From positions 321,716 through 385,715 of the forward strand of contig VZSF01011137.1 of the NCBI GenBank assembly GCA_013398295.1: 64,000 nucleotides of DNA, in the 5' to 3' direction. The translations under genes were made by a program, and so were the position numbers. This DNA comes from Chionis minor (lineage: Eukaryota; Chordata; Aves; Charadriiformes; Chionididae). The notes under the pieces are model-generated. The model was not told the origin of the DNA. It was given only the letters and a program-made list of their open reading frames with translations, and made no database searches. Shown here one piece after another: positions 63,132 to 64,000 of the stretch (position 1 is the stretch's first letter; each line of letters opens with the position of its first letter).

Positions 63132-64000
63132 GTAAGAAGGAAAAGTCTTCCGTTGCCAGTTACTTTCCACTAGCAGGTTTTCAGAACTTGTACTGTACAG
63201 TACTGATCGTTTTTTCATAATGGTATTTTTTTGTTAAAATTTGCAGAACGTGCATTTTGATTTGGATTCCTTTTAAAGTTTTTATAGTTCACCCGAATCC
63301 GTTCTGTTTGTGGCATAGAGAGTTACCTGTTTAAAAACTGATCAGCTGGATCAACTTTTTTTGTGGGCTAATGCATAATGCACTGCAGTGCTTGGTGATC
63401 TTGAACATTCAGCGGGTTTTGAAGTGAGCTTCGTTTTGGGGTGTGTATGTTATTGCATTATGTTATTTTGAAATGTTGAAATAAACTCCTACATGTTCTT
63501 TTCAGTTAAGTGCGGTATGGAATTTTGTCCACTGTAAAGTACTCCTGTATTTTTTGGGTTTGTGTTTTTTTTTTTTTAAATCAGGGTATTAAAAGGCAGC
63601 TCAGTAAGGAAAAAGTGTATTTAGAAATCCTGGTATTTCTTCGAGCAGTAGCGTTCTCAACAGGCTGAGCAAGTTCTGAACATCCCTGTGGTTTAAGCGT
63701 TGAGGTCAAAGAACCAAAAACTGTACAGTCTGTAGGTAGTGAAGGACCTTTCAGGTGAGCGCTACTGCCTTTAGGAAAAATCCTGCAGGTTCTGGCCAAT
63801 GTGAGCCTCACCTTTCATTGTCATTTCTACGTTAGGTTGCTAAATGTTTGGATTTGATCAGGGGAAGTAAGTCGGAAGGAATCTAGTCATTAAGTATATG
63901 ATACTTCTCATTGGGGAGGAAGTTAACTGTGTACAAGTTCTGCTGAAAAGGAGAGTGTATTTTTATGTAATAAACTTAACATGTACCTCAAAGCTTCATG
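63132..64000 (+). other. TRRAP: TRRAP intron after coding exon 56 (truncated by window)
   Basis: Starts with gtaaga and runs to the window edge with no acceptor joining a recognisable TRRAP exon. AT-rich with a T-run near 63567; nothing else seen. Confidence 0.9.

Noticed and set aside
1..64000. CRISPR arrays, operons, phage or other prokaryotic systems
   Set aside because: The window is a spliced vertebrate gene with LINE and LTR remnants; no spaced direct repeats or bacterial gene organisation are present.

Overview
This window is a nuclear genome segment from a bird. It is filled by one gene, TRRAP, on the + strand. TRRAP is the giant PIKK-family pseudokinase scaffold of the SAGA/STAGA and NuA4/TIP60 histone acetyltransferase complexes. 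Conceptual splicing gives 56 coding exons joined by GT-AG introns, with every reading-frame phase consistent. The open frame is about 2,906 codons and I recognise it along its whole length as vertebrate TRRAP. It starts at the ATG at 339 and stops, still open, in the intron after 63131. The last part of the FAT domain, the catalytically dead PI3K-like domain and the FATC tail lie beyond the right edge. The bird assignment rests on CR1 LINE fragments of avian type and on solo LTRs of a family common in birds.

Layout: 1-338 is a GC-rich, CpG-rich promoter and 5' leader. 339-29534 (coding exons 1-28) encodes the N-terminal HEAT solenoid, including a short Pro/Ala linker in exon 14. 31485-51745 (exons 29-50) encodes the middle and C-terminal solenoid, with a Ser-rich segment and bipartite nuclear localisation signal in exon 40 and an acidic linker across exons 49-50. 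52424-63131 (exons 51-56) leads into and begins the FAT domain.

Mobile DNA is confined to introns: a nested CR1-in-LTR cluster (1062-2634), a complete solo LTR with a 5-bp target duplication (29945-30446), and CR1 pieces at 43301, 53203, 55671 and, less certainly, 59341. Every one I can orient lies antisense to TRRAP. The CR1 at 55671-57006 contains a 313-bp near-perfect tandem duplication with a single N at its junction, probably an assembly artefact.

Introns of 300-1,500 bp not listed separately (439-768, 3694-4272, 4378-5071, 5156-5871, 5929-6579, 6706-7038, 7435-8158, 8256-8617, 11473-12493, 15224-15872, 16068-16605, 18686-19899, 20157-21005, 23689-24769, 24970-25735, 26281-26939, 27201-28190, 28353-28869, 28967-29412, 31656-32386, 36430-36748, 36869-37231, 37397-37798, 38488-38904, 39034-39663, 39931-40505, 40713-41589, 42280-42764, 44079-44763, 46906-47958, 48162-48841, 48964-49828, 50043-51055, 51236-51598, 51746-52423, 52544-52844, 54689-55119) hold splice signals and low-complexity T-rich DNA. 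I see no gene, tRNA or convincing snoRNA in them. I found no second protein-coding gene and no novel system. The observations most worth checking are an orphan CpG island just upstream of exon 56, an in-frame NAGNAG acceptor, a splice-site-regenerating exon junction, and the duplication with the N.
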